The notes beneath the pieces were generated by a model. The model was not told where the DNA came from, did no database searches, and worked only from the letters and a program-made list of their open reading frames with translations. Positions 1 through 12,380 of a DNA stretch of 64,000 nt are shown one piece after another; positions within the stretch are counted from its first letter, which is position 1, and each line of letters begins with the position of its first letter. The DNA lies in contig CAUYLG010033112.1 of NCBI GenBank assembly GCA_963573385.1, positions 1-64,000 of the forward strand. Direction: 5' to 3'. Source of the stretch: Cacajao melanocephalus (taxonomy: Eukaryota > Chordata > Mammalia > Primates > Pitheciidae). The translations under genes were made by a program, and so were the position numbers.

Positions 1-117
1 CAGTAGAACAAGAATCCTGTTCTCTCTCCCTCTTTTTCTTCCTCTTTCTTTCTCTCATACATTCTTTTTCTTTCTTTCTTTCACTCTCACTTTCTTTCCT
101 CTCTTTTTCTTTCTTTC
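1..117. repeat. Low-complexity pyrimidine (CTTT)-rich tract
   Basis: Nearly all C and T on the plus strand with repeated TTTC and TTCT units; it is followed directly by a 23-A run at 118-140. Possibly the decayed tail of a retroelement lying left of the window, or an expanded simple repeat. Confidence 0.75.
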
Positions 118-483
118 AAAAAAAAAAAAAAAAAAAAAAAGGAGGTGCCTTTTTCTCTCATAATGAGTTATTCAGACCTGCAACATCTGAGTCTAGTTTT
201 GCCATTTTTGTACTACTAGCCTTGGTGGCCAGCCAGTTTGAATGAAGATCTTTGGATATGAAGATTAAAATCACAAATATATTTTAATATAAAACTATTT
301 TATAAACATCAGGATAAAATTATATGTGAGCAAATGATAAATCACACATTCTTAAAATAAGTCTGCTATAGCAGGATACTCAGATTCATACCTTAAAACC
401 ATTCCAATCACATCCAACATTCATTTTCACATCAAACTCGTCATGTGCAAACATACACCACGACGTGCAGCTTCTCAAGTTAC
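1..483. other. NIN intron, left edge; pyrimidine tract joined to poly(A)
   Basis: Bases 1-117 are a CT-rich, CTTT-like pyrimidine tract, followed at once by about 23 A (118-140). The rest to 483 is AT-rich and shows no repeat I can name and no exon. Confidence 0.7.
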
Positions 484-663
484 CTTCTCCCGGGAGTGCG
501 TGAGTTCAGCTTTGGTGTTCTGTACCACAGCCTGGAGCCTCTCATTCTCTTGCCAAAGCAGCTGTTGTTCTTCATTCATCAGATGATCCAACTTGTCCCA
601 GGACCGCCTTTTCTGCTGGTTATGGAGCCCTGATGGATGAGTAGCTATTTCTGGGGCCCAGCT
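484..663 (-). CDS. NIN: NIN coding exon (last in window, ~exon 26)
   Basis: 180 nt, 60 codons, phase 0-0. Acceptor AG at 664-665 after CAATTCTCTCTTA; donor GTAACT from 483. It encodes SWAPEIATHPSGLHNQQKRR and ends AELTHSREK. A stop appears two codons into the intron, so the transcript must splice to an exon left of the window. SWAPEIATHPSGLHNQQ is a non-helical linker; coiled coil resumes at SWDKLDHLMNEEQQ. The 3' remainder of the gene is not in view. Confidence 0.95.
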
Positions 664-1357
664 CTTAAGAGAGAATTGTAGAGTGTAAGCCTTAAAAACA
701 AGCTGTTGGGTAATTTCTGTTTTAAGACAGGTGTCATAGTTACCCAATGACTCCTAGTAAGTACTTTTCAATGTCCTCTTGGTCTTCTAAATGAAAGCAT
801 GTGTTTGTATATATAAATATGAACAAAACAATATTCTAGAAGTTTGATTTTTAAAAAAGGTTTGGAGAGTCTCTGTTTAAAATGGTCTTTGACAAAACGG
901 CCATGTCATGTCCAATAGTGAATATGTCTGTAGGGCAAGGCCCAGTTCCATAAAAGCCTCAAGTACATAGAGATTGGTGGCTTAAAAGTTGTCTCATTCT
1001 TATGAAGTTATTTTTGAGTCCAGAAGATATTCTTTTGATTCACAAAGGACATAAAGAGAAAGCTGAAATGCACTGCCAACTTGAAAGCTTTCACAAGCTA
1101 AACTCTGCTTTCATTTTTACATATGCAATCATATCCTTTTTTTTTTTTAGAATCTAAAGCACATGTTGTCCATGTAATTAACGTTGGAATTCAGAAATGT
1201 GCTTTCGGCTACCAAAGTGATTTTTTGGATCTTGAAAATGATTTTAAAAATGAAAAAGATAACACAAATATATAAGCCTCCAGCCTTTTAAAACCAAACA
1301 TGAAAAAAAAAGGATACAATCTCATCTTGAGAAAAAGTCAACACAGAAGTAATTTAA

Positions 1358-1648
<291 letters not shown>

Positions 1649-2264
1649 GAAACAACTATCTAATTTTTTTTTACAAAGAGTTTCACCAAGACATAAGTGA
1701 ATTCATGTCTACTTTTATTGTAGGACAAAATCTTAACATCTACCCCAAGACTGACATCTATCACATTGTTCTTAATTTATCTGCACACAGATTAGGCAGC
1801 ACTGTGACTTATTAAAATGAGACACACTTTCTACCACACCACTATCATGTGTCAGCCAGCTAACACTTCAACCAGGTCTGCCTGGACTTTCTGGTGCCAC
1901 AGCAACAACCTATTTGTAGCAATGAATTATCTCCTGAAATTCAGTGCTATTGTCTTGTATCTTTTTAGCAGAAGTTGTACTTTTTTGCAAGCCTATGGAT
2001 ATGTTCCCAGATGAATTTCTTGCAATGTTTTCCTTCACTTGATTTTTGTAGGGTTACACAAATACTTTTATCTACCATTTTAGAAAATATTTTAGTTTTG
2101 TTACTACAAAACACAGTTCAGCCATGGTCTTCTGACTTGCTCAATACAAAAAGAAAAAACCTGTTTTATATCACTGTGCTTCATTTATGTGAAGTTTAGA
2201 AATAAGCATCCCTAACCTACAGTGGCAGAGGGTACAAAAGTGATTCTCTTGGGGATACCAACTG

Positions 2265-2465
2265 GGGGGAACAGAAGAGAGCCTGCTGGGTGCTGGAAAT
2301 GTTCTGTATTTTTATCTAAGTGATGGTTATACAAACACAAACATACATACAGATATATAAAAATGCATATTTATATATACCTGCATATACACATAAAAAA
2401 ATCAAGTTATAGGCTTAAGATTTATGTACTTTACCATAAATAACTTATACCTAAATAACAAAAGA
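2265..2465 (+). mobile_element. Old L1 3' end (antisense to NIN)
   Basis: The order of phrases (GCTGGAAATGTTCTGTAT, GTGATGGTTATAC, TTAAGATTTATGTACTTTAC, AACTTATACC) matches the 3' UTR of mammalian-age L1 elements. It reaches to about 10 bases from the donor of the exon at 2475. Confidence 0.55.
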
Positions 2466-2474
2466 ACAAATCAC

Positions 2475-2621
2475 CTTGCCACCAGCATTCTGAAGTTGCT
2501 TATGCAAAGACATCACTTCTTGTTTTAAAGCCTCCTTTTCCTGCTGAGTCACTCGTAGGTCAGATTCGATCCAGGACATTTGTAGGTTTACATTCTGCAG
2601 GGTGTCTTCTAAATTCTGAAC
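2475..2621 (-). CDS. NIN: NIN coding exon (~exon 25)
   Basis: 147 nt, 49 codons, phase 0-0. Acceptor AG at 2622-2623; donor GTGATT from 2474. It encodes VQNLEDTLQNVNLQMSWIES to LHKQLQNAGGK. The Trp-Ile in MSWIESD differs from human as I recall it (Arg-Met). An old L1 3' end runs to within about 10 bases of the donor. Confidence 0.94.
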
Positions 2622-3026
2622 CTGTATCATGAGAATGATCTTTTACCACTACGCAAACTCTTGTGGTCTCATCTGTAGCATGTTCAGCAATGAGTAAGGA
2701 CAAGAAAACTTTCAGGTCCCTTTGTTTCTCTTTACTAAATCCAGCTTTCTTGTCGGTAGCTTAGTGGAAACTCAGGATGGTACGTACATTTACAGGATGT
2801 GAAATTATATATAGGACAATGTTGAGCTACGCCTGGAGCAAGGTACTGCTGAGAGTCATCTCGTAGATTACTAAATGGTATCTTACAGAACCAGTGGGTG
2901 CCAACTGGCATCACAAAAGATGGTTTCACTAAATTTTGTAGAAATTATGTTTTAGCCTGTGGTGTTGGATTGTAAAAGACCCTCTTAGTTGAAAATAAAA
3001 AAATATATTTGTAGAATCCTATTCTA

Positions 3027-3304
3027 GGCCAGGCATGGTGGCTCACACCTGGGATCCCAGCACTTTGGGAGTCCAAGACAGGAGGATCGCTTGAGCCAAG
3101 GAGTTTGAAACTAGCCTGGGCAAGATGGCAAGACCCCATCTCTACAAAAAAATAAAAAATTAGCCGAGTGTGGTGGTGTGCGCCTATAGTCCCAGCTACC
3201 TTGAAGGCTGAGGTGGTAGAATCCCTTGTGCCCAAGAGTTTGAGGTGGCAGTTTAAGTGGTGATCCAGCCTGGGCTACATAGGGAGACCTCACCTCTTAA
3301 AGAA
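3027..3304 (+). mobile_element. AluJ-like element with 13-bp target-site duplication
   Basis: Begins GGCCAGGCATGGTGGCTC; J-type wording such as GCAAGATGGCAAGACCCCATC. Flanked by a perfect direct repeat GAATCCTATTCTA at 3014-3026 and 3305-3317. The A tail has been lost. Confidence 0.9.
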
Positions 3305-3559
3305 GAATCCTATTCTATGCTAATATCTCATATAAATTCCAACTTAAAAAATTTAAATTTATAAATGGAATTTTGATATAGATCTTTAAAACAAGGCACA
3401 AACCTGCCTGAGAAGTCCTCTTTATAAATTAGGAAGAAGCAGTCATTTTTATGCACTATTCTCGAGCCTTCATAATTAATACACTTTGAGGGAAATATTA
3501 AATGATTTTGCTACAATACATTTGAAATATTATTTAAATAATTTTGTCACACTATAGTT

Positions 3560-3868
3560 ACTTTTTTTCTTGAGATGGAGTCTTGCTGTGTCGCCCAGGC
3601 TGGAGTGTACCAGCATGATGTCGGCTCACCACAGCCTCTGCCTCTGCCTCCTGGGTTCAAGCTATTCTCCTGCCTCGGCCTTCTGAGTAGCTGGGACTAC
3701 AGGCACGTGCTACCACACCCAGCTTTTTTTTTTTTTTTTTTTTTAATTTTTAATAGAGATGGAGTTTCACCATGTTGGCTGGTATTGTCTCGAACTCCTG
3801 ACCTCAAGCATCTGCCCACCTCGGTCTCCCAAAGTGCTGGGATTACAGGCGTGAGCCACCACACCTTG
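3560..3868 (-). mobile_element. Alu (sense to NIN)
   Basis: Reverse-complement Alu from TTTTTTTCTTGAGATGGAG to CCACCACACCTTGCC. The middle A-rich linker has expanded to about 20 T at 3724-3744. Confidence 0.9.
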
Positions 3869-4022
3869 CCATGCTATAAATACACATCAAATATTGGTCA
3901 AATTGAATCATTTGGAACCCTCTTATGCTACTTCCACCTGGAACATTCTTTTTACTGGGATTTCTGTTGGAAGATCTAGGAGAATACTAACTGTGAAGAT
4001 GAAACAAGAATTGTCCACGTAC

Positions 4023-4136
4023 CTTTTCCTGAGAAGCCACCAGCTGTGACTTTAAGCTCGCACTTTGATGTTCCCAGGATTTCTGTTCCTGCTTCATCGT
4101 CGCGATTCTCTGCTCTAAAAGACTTGATTTTGCCAA
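4023..4136 (-). CDS. NIN: NIN coding exon (~exon 24)
   Basis: 114 nt, 38 codons, phase 0-0. Acceptor AG at 4137-4138 after CCTTCCTGAAAC; donor GTACGT from 4022. It encodes LAKSSLLEQRIATMKQEQKS to LVASQEK. It has no ATG-initiated frame of its own and was identified by ninein similarity between DK of the upstream exon and VQNLED of the next. Coiled coil. Confidence 0.94.
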
Positions 4137-5116
4137 CTGTTTCAGGAAGGGAAAAGAGGTAAGAGGTAATTTTTGCAGTCTTATTTAGCCTTCATTTATA
4201 TGCCTGCACTTACATTGTCAAGAACAAGTACCATCTATTTATGTGGGGGAGCAGGGCAAGGTCAGAGAAGGAGATGGTCTTCCTAGCTCCCTGTTATGCT
4301 TTTAATTTTGAGGAGTTGCTGCTTTTTGGAAATTTCCTGTTTTTCTTTCCTACTGCCTCATGTTTTGAGGGTGGAAGATGGTAAGCTGGAAGGCAATTAA
4401 AAATCTCAGGAGCGTACCATAGGAAGAAAATACAGAATACCTATTGAGGCAGGTGGGGGAAAAAAGGCACGGTTTTTGGATCTGCTAAAGATAAAATAGA
4501 AACTGTGAAATTGATCTCAGATTATTAAACCCATCATTTATAACAAAATAGCAGTATAAAGTTGCACTGTGATATGATGATGAGACAGGCCAGGCGCAGT
4601 GGCTCATGCCTGTAATCCCAGCACTTTGGGAGGCAGAGATGGGTGGATCACAAGGTCAAGAGCTTGAGATCATTCTGGCCAACATGGTGAAACCCTGTCT
4701 CTACTAAAAATACAAAAATTAGCTGGGCATGGTGGTGCGCACCTGTAATCTCAGCTACTCAGGAGGCTGAGGCAGGAGAATTGCTTGAACCAGGACCTGG
4801 GAGGCAGAGGTTGCAGTGAGCCAAGATCACGCCACTGTACTCCAGCCTGGGCTACAGAGCGAGACTCCGCCTCACCAAAAAAAAAAAGACAAATTTTATA
4901 TTATTGAGTTTAATATAATTAGTAAACAACTAATTTAGACTATCACAGTTTTAGCTGCAGGAAATCTAGGGTCACAGAATGCCACAGAAATGCTGCTCCA
5001 GGAGACTCTGGAACAACAGACTAACAGGGGAGGCCCCTGTGCCACTGTCCACAGAGAAAGGCTCATTATGGTGTATATTCTGTATGATGATGGCAAAGTT
5101 CTATTATTTTTACTAC
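4137..5116. other. NIN intron (1.0 kb)
   Basis: Contains an Alu at 4587-4888; the rest is AT-rich with no recognised feature. Confidence 0.75.
4587..4888 (+). mobile_element. Alu (antisense to NIN)
   Basis: Full-length: GGCCAGGCGCAGTGGCTCAT at the start, AluS-type body, A tail at about 4876-4887. Confidence 0.92.
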
Positions 5117-5239
5117 CTTATCAACACAGCTATTTAATTCCTCACTTAGAGCTTCCTTTTCTTTCAACAGTTTTTCGTTGTAGCTTAGAACACTTGAGAT
5201 TTTTTGCTGGAAGTCAGAGAGATCAGGACATCTGTGCAG
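5117..5239 (-). CDS. NIN: NIN coding exon (~exon 23)
   Basis: 123 nt, 41 codons, phase 0-0. Acceptor AG at 5240-5241 after ATCTCTTAC; donor GTAGTA from 5116, a weak donor match (position +4 T rather than A is unusual). It encodes LHRCPDLSDFQQKISSVLSY to LNSCVDK. LHRCPDLSDFQ is a short non-helical insert between coiled coils. Confidence 0.94.
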
Positions 5240-5636
5240 CTGTAAGAGATAAACAAATGAGCCCTTCTATGACATCTCATGGCTGGGTGAGTACAAGGGG
5301 GTATTTCTAAATAAGGCATTTTTACAGCTGCTGCTATTTGCCTATCTGTAGATATTTCAGAAGACATAAACTCTAGCGGACTATAATAAACTTCGAATAT
5401 TCCCTTCTGGCTTCTCTCTGTTCCCCAGTTGACTGCTGATATGTCTTCTTAGGTAGGCTTAACCAGACACCCATTGTTAAATAATGATCCCAGCTCTCCA
5501 TTTTACCTTCAGGGCAAAATAACATACTGCCATTCTGTCATCAACTTAACACATGTAGCATATTATATTTTCTTCATGATTTTTTTTAACTAGAAAAATA
5601 TTTTTCAAAAAATCTCAGTCAAGATTATAGAACTGG

Positions 5637-5920
5637 GCTAGTTGGGGTGGCTCTCACTTATAATCCCAGCACTTTGGGAGGCTGAGGTGGGTGGATCACT
5701 TGACATCAGGAGTTTGAGATCAGCCTGGTGAACATGGTGAAACCCTGTCTCTATTAAAAATACAAAAATTAGCCAGGCGTGGTGGTGTGAGCCTGTAATC
5801 CCAGCTACTTGGGAGGATGAGGCAGGAGAATCACTCAAACCTGCGAGGCTGAGGCTGCAGTGAGCCGAGGTGACTGCACTCCAGCCTCGGGACAGAAACT
5901 CTGTCTCGAAAAAAAAAAAA
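5637..5920 (+). mobile_element. Alu (antisense to NIN)
   Basis: Diverged start (GTTGGGGTGGCTCTCACTTA) then a typical Alu body and A tail at 5910-5920. Confidence 0.9.
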
Positions 5921-6144
5921 GACTCTGTAATTGGCATGAACTGAACCACATACAAGGTAACACCCAAAGGCAAGTTTACAGATAAAATTGTGTTTTTCAG
6001 CTTGCTCCCTGTGCTCTTCCTTTCAGAAGAGGCCTATGCTGGCTGGCCAGTAAAATGTTGTTGGTGTGGACACACTGGCTTTTCCTCTCCATTTTATCAA
6101 ATCAACAGAAACCAAAGACTGTTCTTACTCCTTTCAACATCAGT

Positions 6145-6380
6145 GCTGGTACTAGTCTCATTTTGGGCTAGATAGTTCTTTGTCGGGTGTTGGGGGGTTG
6201 AGGGGCATTCTGGACATTGTAGGATGTTTCACAGCATCTCTGGCTTTACTCACAAGATGCCAGTAACCGCTCCCCCAGCTCCCAGTTGTGAAAATAAATA
6301 ATGTGCCCAGAAACTGATAAATATTCTGGGATGGGAGAGCATTCTCACCCCCTCACCCTGTTGAGAACCCATGCTTTAAA
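6145..6380 (-). mobile_element. hAT-type non-autonomous DNA transposon fossil (MER family)
   Basis: Reads, in reverse, like the MER elements that start with 'ggttctcaac' and contain 'aaacatcctacaatg': here TTTTGGGCTAGATAGTTCTT, CATTGTAGGATGTTTCACAG and TTGAGAACCCATGC. Subfamily not assigned. Confidence 0.5.
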
Positions 6381-7785
6381 GAGGCTGTTTCTTACACTTC
6401 TTAACCCTTTCCTATGGTTTATAAGTTTGTAACTTTCCTCTGTTTTCACTTGGCTTTTCAATTCTTTATTATCATTATGATTTCACAACCATCTTTTCTG
6501 CTTCATGAACCTGAAGTTCTTTTACATTTAGCTGTAGGAATAGTAAGACAAAACAGACTTTCAGGGTTGAATCTTGTCTTCAACTGGCAACAAATCCAGC
6601 ATACCTTACAAATCTGAACAAGTCAGAAGAATACAGGAAAATGTATTTTCAAGTACCTGGGCACTGGTTTAAGAAAGGACTTTCTACTTTATCCACTGCC
6701 TTGCCTTCCCACCCTCCAGACACCCAGAAAGCTTGATACCACTTGGGATGTCTGTAGACTGTTTCCTTTCAGTGCAATAAATAACACGTAAAAGTGCTCT
6801 GTGAACTGTGAATCATGCTGTCATACAGAGTGGCACATGCCTTCTGGGTCCATGTTGTATAGTAGCAATGATGGGCTGACACTACCCTCTTCTTGGGATC
6901 CAAAAGGGTCCAGGTACCTGATGAAACAACTTTCTACCAAAGGCAGACCAGGCTATTTCTCCGTTGCACTATTTATACCGCTTCTGTGTTTTTCTCTTTA
7001 AAGCAATAAAAAGGTGTTGAATGAGGTCCTCGTCATGTTATTTTTCTCCTAGCTCTGCTCCTTTCCTTCTGTTCTTTAGCTTGGCAAAGCCACAAAGCAC
7101 ACATTTCCAATACTATGAATTTGAAACCAATCATTATCATCCTAAAGGCTTTCAAAAAGTCAAGGAAAAAAGGATTCTCAATTTAATTAGGATAAAATTG
7201 GTAGTAATAGCCTTGGAATACTTCACCACACCACAGAAAGGCCCTATGAGTCTTAACTTCTGTTATGTTTATATGGGACAGACAACTTCTCAAGTCACAG
7301 CAGAACAAATGTATTTTGCATACCAGTAGTTGACTTGAAAAGGTTCTTAGAAAGCACTTGTTGAGTACCAGTACTGTACTCGGCATTATGAAAAACTTAA
7401 TAGTCTTGCTATTAAGAAAGCAAGACTCATGGGGGTCAATCAGATCAACATTAATACCAGGTGGTACAGACTCAATGTTTCTGCATTCAGGGAAGGACAA
7501 CTTTGTGCTTACAGGTTGAAGAGGCAGATTAAGAAAATTTTATAAGATATGAGTGCAGTAATAATCTGATGCTGAAGCAAACAAATAAAATGGAACAACT
7601 AAATTTTCCTACTATAAATCAGGATTGTTCCAATGGAAAGATTCCTGTAAATACTAAAAATTAAAACAGGACAATGTTTAGGATGCAATTTTTTTTATCC
7701 AACAATGCATTTCTCCATGAGAGGACATAATTTTTAAGGTGAGACCTCCTTCCTATTTTCATATTTAAAATTAAGCCTTTTCTTC

Positions 7786-8097
7786 TTTTTTTTTTTTTGA
7801 GACAGAGGGTTCTATGGCCCAGGCTGGAATGCAGTGGCACAGTAGTGCAATCTCGGCACAGTAGTGCAATCTCGGCTCACTGAAGGCTTGACTTCCTGAG
7901 CTCAGGTGATCCTTCCACCTCAGCCTCCTGAGTAGGTGGGACTACAGGTGCAAGCCATCAGGGCCAGCTAATTTTTTTGTAGAGATAGGCTTTTGTCCTG
8001 TTGCCGGGCTGGTCTCGAATTCCTGGCCACAGGTAATCTGTCTACCTTGGCCTTCCAAAGTAGTGGGATTAAAGGCATAAGCCACTGTGCCTGGCCT
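7786..8097 (-). mobile_element. Alu with internal 19-bp tandem duplication
   Basis: Reverse-complement Alu, GAGACAGAGGGTTC to GCCTGGCC. The unit GCACAGTAGTGCAATCTCG is repeated exactly at 7837-7855 and 7856-7874, a duplication inside the element. Confidence 0.9.
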
Positions 8098-8401
8098 AAA
8101 GTTTTAAGCCTTTGTTTGAAACTTTGAAATAGGCTTCTGAAGGCCAAATTCGTAAGTGAGACTGCATGCCATCATGCTCTAGAACTGATACCTCATACTT
8201 GCTACAGAAAAATGGAGAAGGACCAGCTTCATCAACGTCTCACAAATCAGTGTGAACAGAATTAGAAAAGTTATAAGCAAAACAGTCCCCCTCTTTTTAG
8301 ACAAACATATGTTACTTTATAACCTGGCTGGGTGAAAGTAGAACAATAATTTCTTAAACTGAAGTGGTTGGGATTCATTTATGATAATAGAGTTTTAGAG
8401 T

Positions 8402-8736
8402 CGGCCAGGTGCAGTGGCTCACGCCTGTAATCCCAACACCTTTTGGGGCTGAGGTGGGTGGACTGCTTAAGCCCAGGAGTTTGAGACCAGCCTGGCCAAC
8501 ATGGCAAAACCCCGCCTCTACTAAAAATACGGAAGTTAGCTGGGCGTGGTGGCGGGCGCATGTAATCCCAGCTATGTGAGAGGCTGAGGCATGAGAACTG
8601 CTTGAGCTCAAGAGGCTGACGCATGAGAATTGCTTGAGCCTGGGAGGTGGAAGTTTCAGTGAGCCAAGATAATGCCACTGGACTCCAGCCTGGGCAACAG
8701 AGGGAAGAAGGAAACTGTCTCAAAAAAAACAAAAAG
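8402..8736 (+). mobile_element. Alu with internal 32-bp tandem duplication
   Basis: GGCCAGGTGCAGTGGCTCAC start, A-rich tail at 8721-8736. The 32-bp stretch 8580-8611 is repeated at 8612-8643 with a few mismatches, lengthening the right arm. Confidence 0.9.
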
Positions 8737-8982
8737 GACTTTTGTGTGTACAACATACATAAGTTACCTAACTAGAGTGACACATGGTTAATTAGCAATA
8801 GCTTTTATGAATAGGTTTTTGACTTCAGGTCCTCAACTTTGCCAAGCAGTAAGTCCTCAGCTACCAAGCTAGTTGACAGGACTCAATACAAAGGACAACT
8901 GGTGGCTAGAAACACCAGCCCACCAGGAGCCCTCCAGGTACATACTGTTCTGTGAACCCCTGTAAGCTGCACACAGCCTTAC

Positions 8983-9096
8983 CTGTTTCATTTTCTCCAG
9001 TTCATCTTTGAGAAGGAGGTTTTCCTGTTCCACAATATGGGTCTGTATTTTGACTTCAGAGAGTTCTGCCTCCAGAGAAGACACTAAAGTGGAGGA
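8983..9096 (-). CDS. NIN: NIN coding exon (~exon 22)
   Basis: 114 nt, 38 codons, phase 0-0. Acceptor AG at 9097-9098 after GATTTTTCTCTT; donor GTAAGG from 8982. It encodes SSTLVSSLEAELSEVKIQTH and ends DELEKMKQ. Coiled coil. The open frame runs about 35 codons into the intron before a stop; that part has no ninein similarity and is taken as intron. Confidence 0.95.
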
Positions 9097-9565
9097 CTAA
9101 GAGAAAAATCAAAAAGTCAAATAATAGACATATACATTTAGCCTGGGAAACGTATTAGGTTCACAAAAAGCCATATTAAAGAAGCAATAATATGAACTCA
9201 ATGACACACTGTTTTATGACCATTTTTTATCCTTATATGTAAAAAACTTTCCACTTATATGGCATGAATATGATTTCTAAGGTAGGTTTTGCATGTTTCG
9301 CCTCTGTAAATTACCGTCTTTTCCTTGGGGGAGATACTTTGAGACGATACAAATCCTGTTTCTCCTCAAACTTCTGCTTATTAATTTTAACATCTATCAA
9401 TGCATGTTGTCTACAACTATTATTACTGGGGTGTTTGCCTAATGATGATTTTCTATTTTCTTTTTATCTTCATTTATTAATTGGAATTCCACTATAAGAA
9501 CTGTTTTTCCTCCCCGCTTATTTAACTTTTTTTATATCAATATGGACTCGTTTATTTATTCAGTT

Positions 9566-9872
9566 ATTTTGGGAGGGAGACAAGGTCTCACTCTATTGCC
9601 AACGCTGAAGTGCAGTGGTGTAATCTTGGCTCACTGCAGCCTTGACCTCCCAGGCTCAAGCGATTCTTCCATCTCAGCCTCCTGAATAGCTGGAACTATA
9701 GAGGCATGCCACCATGCCCCACTAATTTTTATTTTTTATTTTTGTATTTTTTGGTAAAGATGGGGTTTCACCACGTTGGCCAGGCTGGTCTTGCACTTGA
9801 GGGCTCAAGTGATCCGCCTGCCTTGGCCTCCCAAAGTGCTAGGACTACAGGCATGAGCCACTATACCTAGCT
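9566..9872 (-). mobile_element. Alu (sense to NIN)
   Basis: Reverse-complement Alu from GGGAGGGAGACAAGGTCTC to CTATACCTAGC; diverged, probably of older subfamily. Confidence 0.88.
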
Positions 9873-9879
9873 GATATTT

Positions 9880-12380
9880 ACTGTAGTCTATATTTACTTG
9901 ATAATTATACTTATTTTATTCTATGCTATCATTTATTTTGTTGATCAAATTGTTCCAGCTTTGGCCATTAGGAGCCCCTTTGACTAGGGGCATGTCCCCT
10001 TTTGACATGCCTTATCTTTTTTTAAAAACACTTTTTTCTTCTGGCCCCATGAGATGTTCCAGGCTTATCCTATATTTTCTCTGCCCCAGCCCTAGAATCA
10101 GTCATTTTTCCAAGGAACTCTGGTTCCTTTTATAGGAGAATGGTGCTTAGTAACCAAGATATGGGCACACCATGCATAGACACACGTCTGTGTTTCTGTA
10201 TCTATCTAGCTTTGTATGTATATTAGAAACCATGAGTTTATATAAATATTTCAGATCTCAATCTAGCATCAGAGGGTTCATCTTCGCATTTCCCATTGCC
10301 CCACTGGCCAGTGGCCACTTCTTCTCCAACAGTGAGAAATCTAGTTCTTAGTGCTGACAACATATTTACTTATTTGTTCAGTTCTAGTAATACATAACAG
10401 TAGTTTCAGAATTCTGAAACTCTCATGAGAATCCTGTTTACTGACTAGATCACCATAGCATGTAGGTACAGTTTATCTTGCCTTTAGCCCGGATAGTATC
10501 CAGTCAAGATAATAATTTCTAAATTACTTAATTGTTTTCTTTCCCAGTGTAGTTATATCATACATTTATAATACAGTTAGGCTCATCTGTTCACGCATGT
10601 GTTCCCTTTGGGTTTCTTCCCCTACCACTACCATACTGATTGGTTTTACTTGTGCATTTATTCTGGGGCTAAGTGAAGAGTATGTGAAACATCACTATGG
10701 TTCTAAGAGTCAGAGCGATATGAAAAGATAAACTCAGAGAAGCGTCACTGCCTTCCTTGTCCCTTGTAGCACATTCTCATTTCTCTGTTCCATCCCTTTC
10801 CCACCCTCCCTCTTTAGTTTCTGGTTTATCATTCTTGTGTTTCTTTTGCACAAATGAGCAGACATGTATTTTTAAATATCCCTTTCTTACATGCACAAAG
10901 GCATTCTATACTTTTTTGCACTTTTTCACTTAACAGTCTGTCTTGGAAATCATTTCATATAACTATGGATTTCTTTTTCTCCTTTTTCTTTAACAGCTGC
11001 ACAGTACTACTACTTCACGGTATGGACGTACCACCACATTTATTCACCTACTCTCCCACATATCAGCATCTAGGTTGTTTCCACAGCTTTGCAAATATAA
11101 AGAGTTTGCAGTGAGTAACCCTCTGCATATGAGTTTTCATATTGTTGGGGTGGTATCTTTTGGGCAGATTCCTAAAAGTGAGATTTCCAGAGCAAAACCT
11201 AGGTACATACGTAATTTTGTTAGGTATTGTCAAATATACCTGCAAAAAGGCAGTATCAGTTTGCATTCTCCCAGCAAAGTATGAAAGTGTCTGCTTCCCC
11301 ACAGCCTTGCCAACAGAGTATGCTGCCATATTTTAAAACTGTTGCCAATCTAATAGGTGAGAAATCATGTAAGTGCTGTTTTAATTTGCATTTCTCTAAT
11401 TATGACTGATGATGAACATTTTTCCATAGGTTTGAGGGTCATTTTAATAATTTTATTTTATTATTTAGAGATAGGATCTCACCCAGGCTGGAGTGTAGTG
11501 GTGCAACCTCAAGTTCCTGGGCTCAAAGGATCCTCCTGCCACAGCTTCCTGAGTAGCTAGGACCACAGGTGTGTGCCACTATGCCCAGCCAATATTTAAA
11601 TTCTTTGTAGAGATGGAGTATTGCTATGTTGTCCAGGCTGGTCTTGAACTCCTAGGCTCAAGCTATTCTTCTGCCTTGGCCTCCCAAAGTGCTGAGATTA
11701 CAGGTGTGAGCCTCCACACCTGGCCCATTTTTATCTTTTTTTATGTGATTTATTTGTTGGTGTGTTTTACCCATTTTGCTATCAGATTTTTGGTCCCATG
11801 TCCCTCCATTTTTAAGAGTATTTTTACTGTTAGGGATTAGGCCTTCTCACTGTGGTATGTGTTGTGAATATTTCCTCCTAGTTTGTCAGCTGTCTTCTGA
11901 CTTTGTTTATGATTTTTTTTGCCATGTAAGATTTTAAAAAAATATAATCAATTTTTTTTTTATTGCCTCTGATATTTTAGTTAAATAGCCTTTCTTTACA
12001 CCAGGGTTAAAGCAAAATTCACCCATATTTTCTTCAAGTATTTGTATAGTTTTATTTTTTATATTTCGCCTCCTAATCCAATTGAAGTTTATTCTTGTGT
12101 GTGGAATGAAATACGGGTCTAATTTTATCTATTTCCAAATGTCTAGCCAGTTGTTCAGGCACCATTAATTAAAAAGTCCACCTTTACCTCAGTGGTTTGA
12201 AAAGGACCTTTGCTGTATACTATGTTTCCATTTGTATTTGGGTCTAATTCTAGCCTTTCTATTCCACTTACCTACTTTTCATGTGCCAGGACCATACTAT
12301 TTTAATTACTAAGACTTTATGTTTAAGGAAGTTTAATACAAGGATTTCTTCTATTTCTTGGGATTTCCTCAAAAAAAGCT
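9880..12380 (-). mobile_element. Old L1 (L1M-type) fragments, sense to NIN
   Basis: In reverse complement the right part (11100-12370) follows the distal ORF2 region of L1: TTTGCATTTCTCTAATTATG, GTTTGTCAGCTG, CCAATTGAAGTTTATTCTTG, CCAGTTGTTCAGGCACCATT and CCAGGACCATACTATTTTAA. The left part resembles L1 3' UTR sequence. Heavily mutated, with no long frame. It ends about 20 bases from the donor of the exon at 12403. Confidence 0.65.
11465..11726 (-). mobile_element. AluJ-like, inserted in old L1
   Basis: Reverse-complement Alu (TAGAGATAGGATCTC...CCACACCTGGCC), shorter and more diverged than most; it interrupts the L1 match. Confidence 0.85.

Larger units (their letters stand above)
2622..4022. 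other. NIN intron (1.4 kb)
   Basis: Holds two Alus (3027-3304 plus strand, 3560-3868 minus strand) in opposite orientation about 250 bases apart, able to pair in the pre-mRNA. Nothing else recognised. Confidence 0.75.
5240..8982. other. NIN intron (3.7 kb)
   Basis: Holds Alus at 5637-5920, 7786-8097 and 8402-8736 and a DNA-transposon fossil at about 6145-6380. About 6400-7780 shows no feature I can name. Confidence 0.7.

Noticed and set aside
8869..8982. Extension of the exon at 8983 by the open frame to its left
   Set aside because: A good GTAAGG donor follows codon MKQ, and the next exon (LHRCPD) continues the ninein sequence; the extra frame has no similarity.
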